DNA of 64,000 nt from Polynucleobacter kasalickyi (GTDB lineage: Bacteria > Pseudomonadota > Gammaproteobacteria > Burkholderiales > Burkholderiaceae), in the NCBI RefSeq assembly GCF_900176405.1, contig NZ_FWXJ01000004.1, forward strand, positions 124,001 to 188,000, in the 5' to 3' direction. Shown piece by piece: positions 63,191 through 64,000 of the stretch. Both the position numbers and the translations under genes were made by a program. The notes beneath the pieces are model-generated. The model searched no databases, had not been told where the DNA came from, and saw only the letters and a program-made list of their open reading frames with translations. The first letter of the stretch is position 1; every line of letters begins with the position of its first letter.

Positions 63191-64000
63191 ATGGAAAAAC
63201 ATCCTATTCGGTTTGGTGGATATCAGAATCAAGATTCTATTCACAATCAAGCAGCAAGATATTTCTTACAACTGATTCAAGAAAAGCTGGGTCATCAAGT
63301 TAGTTCAGAACTCATTGGTAACGTTCTCAATCTTGGTAGAAAATCAGGCGATTTACCCGACATGGTGAGAGACGGCGAACTTACATGCTGTTATATATCC
63401 ACCGTGCGCTTTACGGATTGGATTCCTGAAATCAGTATTTTAGATTTGCCATTCATGTTTAAGAATCGACATCAAGTCCACGAAGCTTTTAGAGGGGCAT
63501 TTGGCAGCTATCTAAAAAATCAATTTGAGGCTAAAACCCCTTTTAAATTATTAGGCATTTGGGATAACGGCTTTAGACATATTACGAATAAGGTGCATCC
63601 TATCCGAACTCCAAAAGATTGTGAGGGACTCAGTATTCGAACCCAAATGAGTGAAGTACACGTTGAATCCTTGAGAGCCATTGGCTTTAATCCAATACCT
63701 GTTGATGTCAAGATATTTGTCGATGAAATAGCTGGCCCTCGGTTTGATGCGCAGGATAATCCTTTGACGAATACTTTTAATTTTGGTGTCCATCACTATC
63801 ATCGATTCTTTACCCTAACGGGTCATTTTTTTGGCGGGACTGCTTTCATTTGTAATGCTGAAATTTTTGATAGTTGGTCAGAAGAAATGAAAGATGTCTT
63901 TACATCATGTGCAAAACTGGCTACAGAGTATCAATGGAAATTAGCTAGTGAAGAGGATGAGCTTATTTTGAAGAAAATAAATCCTCACGAAAATGAAATC
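63191..64000 (+). CDS. TRAP transporter solute receptor (DctP-like), partial, no signal peptide
   Basis: Open to the window end (270 residues). The DctP fold is recognisable: ISILDLPFMFKNRHQVHEAF near residue 80, LSIRTQMSEVHVESLRAIGF with the ligand-binding Arg near 145, and DAQDNPLTNTFNFG near 180. It begins MEKHPIRFGGYQNQDS at ATG 63191 with no signal peptide, so it may stay in the cytoplasm, or the true start is elsewhere. No upstream ATG is available because the Bug stop lies 2 bases before. Its C terminus is outside the window. Confidence 0.78.
   Translation, partial: MEKHPIRFGGYQNQDSIHNQAARYFLQLIQEKLGHQVSSELIGNVLNLGRKSGDLPDMVRDGELTCCYISTVRFTDWIPEISILDLPFMFKNRHQVHEAFRGAFGSYLKNQFEAKTPFKLLGIWDNGFRHITNKVHPIRTPKDCEGLSIRTQMSEVHVESLRAIGFNPIPVDVKIFVDEIAGPRFDAQDNPLTNTFNFGVHHYHRFFTLTGHFFGGTAFICNAEIFDSWSEEMKDVFTSCAKLATEYQWKLASEEDELILKKINPHENEI

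Overview
The window looks like a catabolic and transport-rich region of a betaproteobacterium of the order Burkholderiales. It is AT-rich by eye (GC not computed). It holds 13 Bug-type (TctC family) periplasmic solute receptors, a hallmark of Burkholderiales, and many genes start behind a GGAGAC ribosome binding site. A low-GC freshwater lineage such as Polynucleobacter or a relative fits best, but no rRNA or other phylogenetic marker is present. There are no phage genes, no intact insertion sequence, no tRNA, no rRNA and no CRISPR array.

Layout. 1-2.2 kb: tail of an FAD/Fe-S oxidase, a Bug receptor and a hydroxyisobutyrate-type dehydrogenase. 2.2-5.8 kb (minus): a 2-oxoglutarate/Fe(II) oxygenase and a two-gene Tat-exported GMC dehydrogenase. 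6-7.9 kb: a LysR regulator divergent from a shortened, diverged AtuA-type protein. 8-12.3 kb: Bug receptor, enolase-superfamily enzyme, PQQ-type quinoprotein and cytochrome c. 12.3-16 kb: Bug receptor divergent from a ketopantoate-reductase-like and a Tat-like MmgE/PrpD gene. 16-22.4 kb: three enolase-superfamily enzymes and three Bug receptors, with two enolase paralogues head to head. 22.6-32 kb: a ten-gene operon of hydrolases, an aldolase, a complete Liv-type ABC transporter and an amidase. 32-34.2 kb: a BLUF photoreceptor overlapping a PAS-GGDEF-EAL protein. 34.2-36.7 kb: isochorismatase-like protein and an AtuA pair. 36.8-40 kb: Bug receptor, alpha/beta hydrolase and fumarylacetoacetase. 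40.2-45.6 kb: Bug receptor, cupin, two biuret-hydrolase-like enzymes, allophanate hydrolase and an AtzH-like protein. 45.6-50.8 kb: two DUF genes, Bug receptor with hydrolase, MFS transporter, glycosyltransferase. 50.8-53.7 kb (minus): a second GMC dehydrogenase, this one with its cytochrome c. 54-59.9 kb: an amidohydrolase, then two Bug and two MmgE/PrpD genes. 60.2-60.6 kb: a BrnT/BrnA toxin-antitoxin pair with a shortened toxin. 61-64 kb: two Bug receptors and a partial TRAP-type solute receptor.

How it fits together. The region reads as a set of small, separately controlled scavenging cassettes. Each pairs a high-affinity receptor with enzymes for organic acids, sugar acids, amides or alcohols. 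No TctA/TctB membrane subunits are encoded here, so the Bug receptors must share membrane partners encoded elsewhere or act as sensors. The most interesting parts are the biuret module, the Liv/imide-amide operon that shares an inverted repeat with it, the quinoprotein with a lanthanide-type Asp pair, the blue-light/c-di-GMP pair, and the reduced AtuA protein. Functional names are family-level unless stated.
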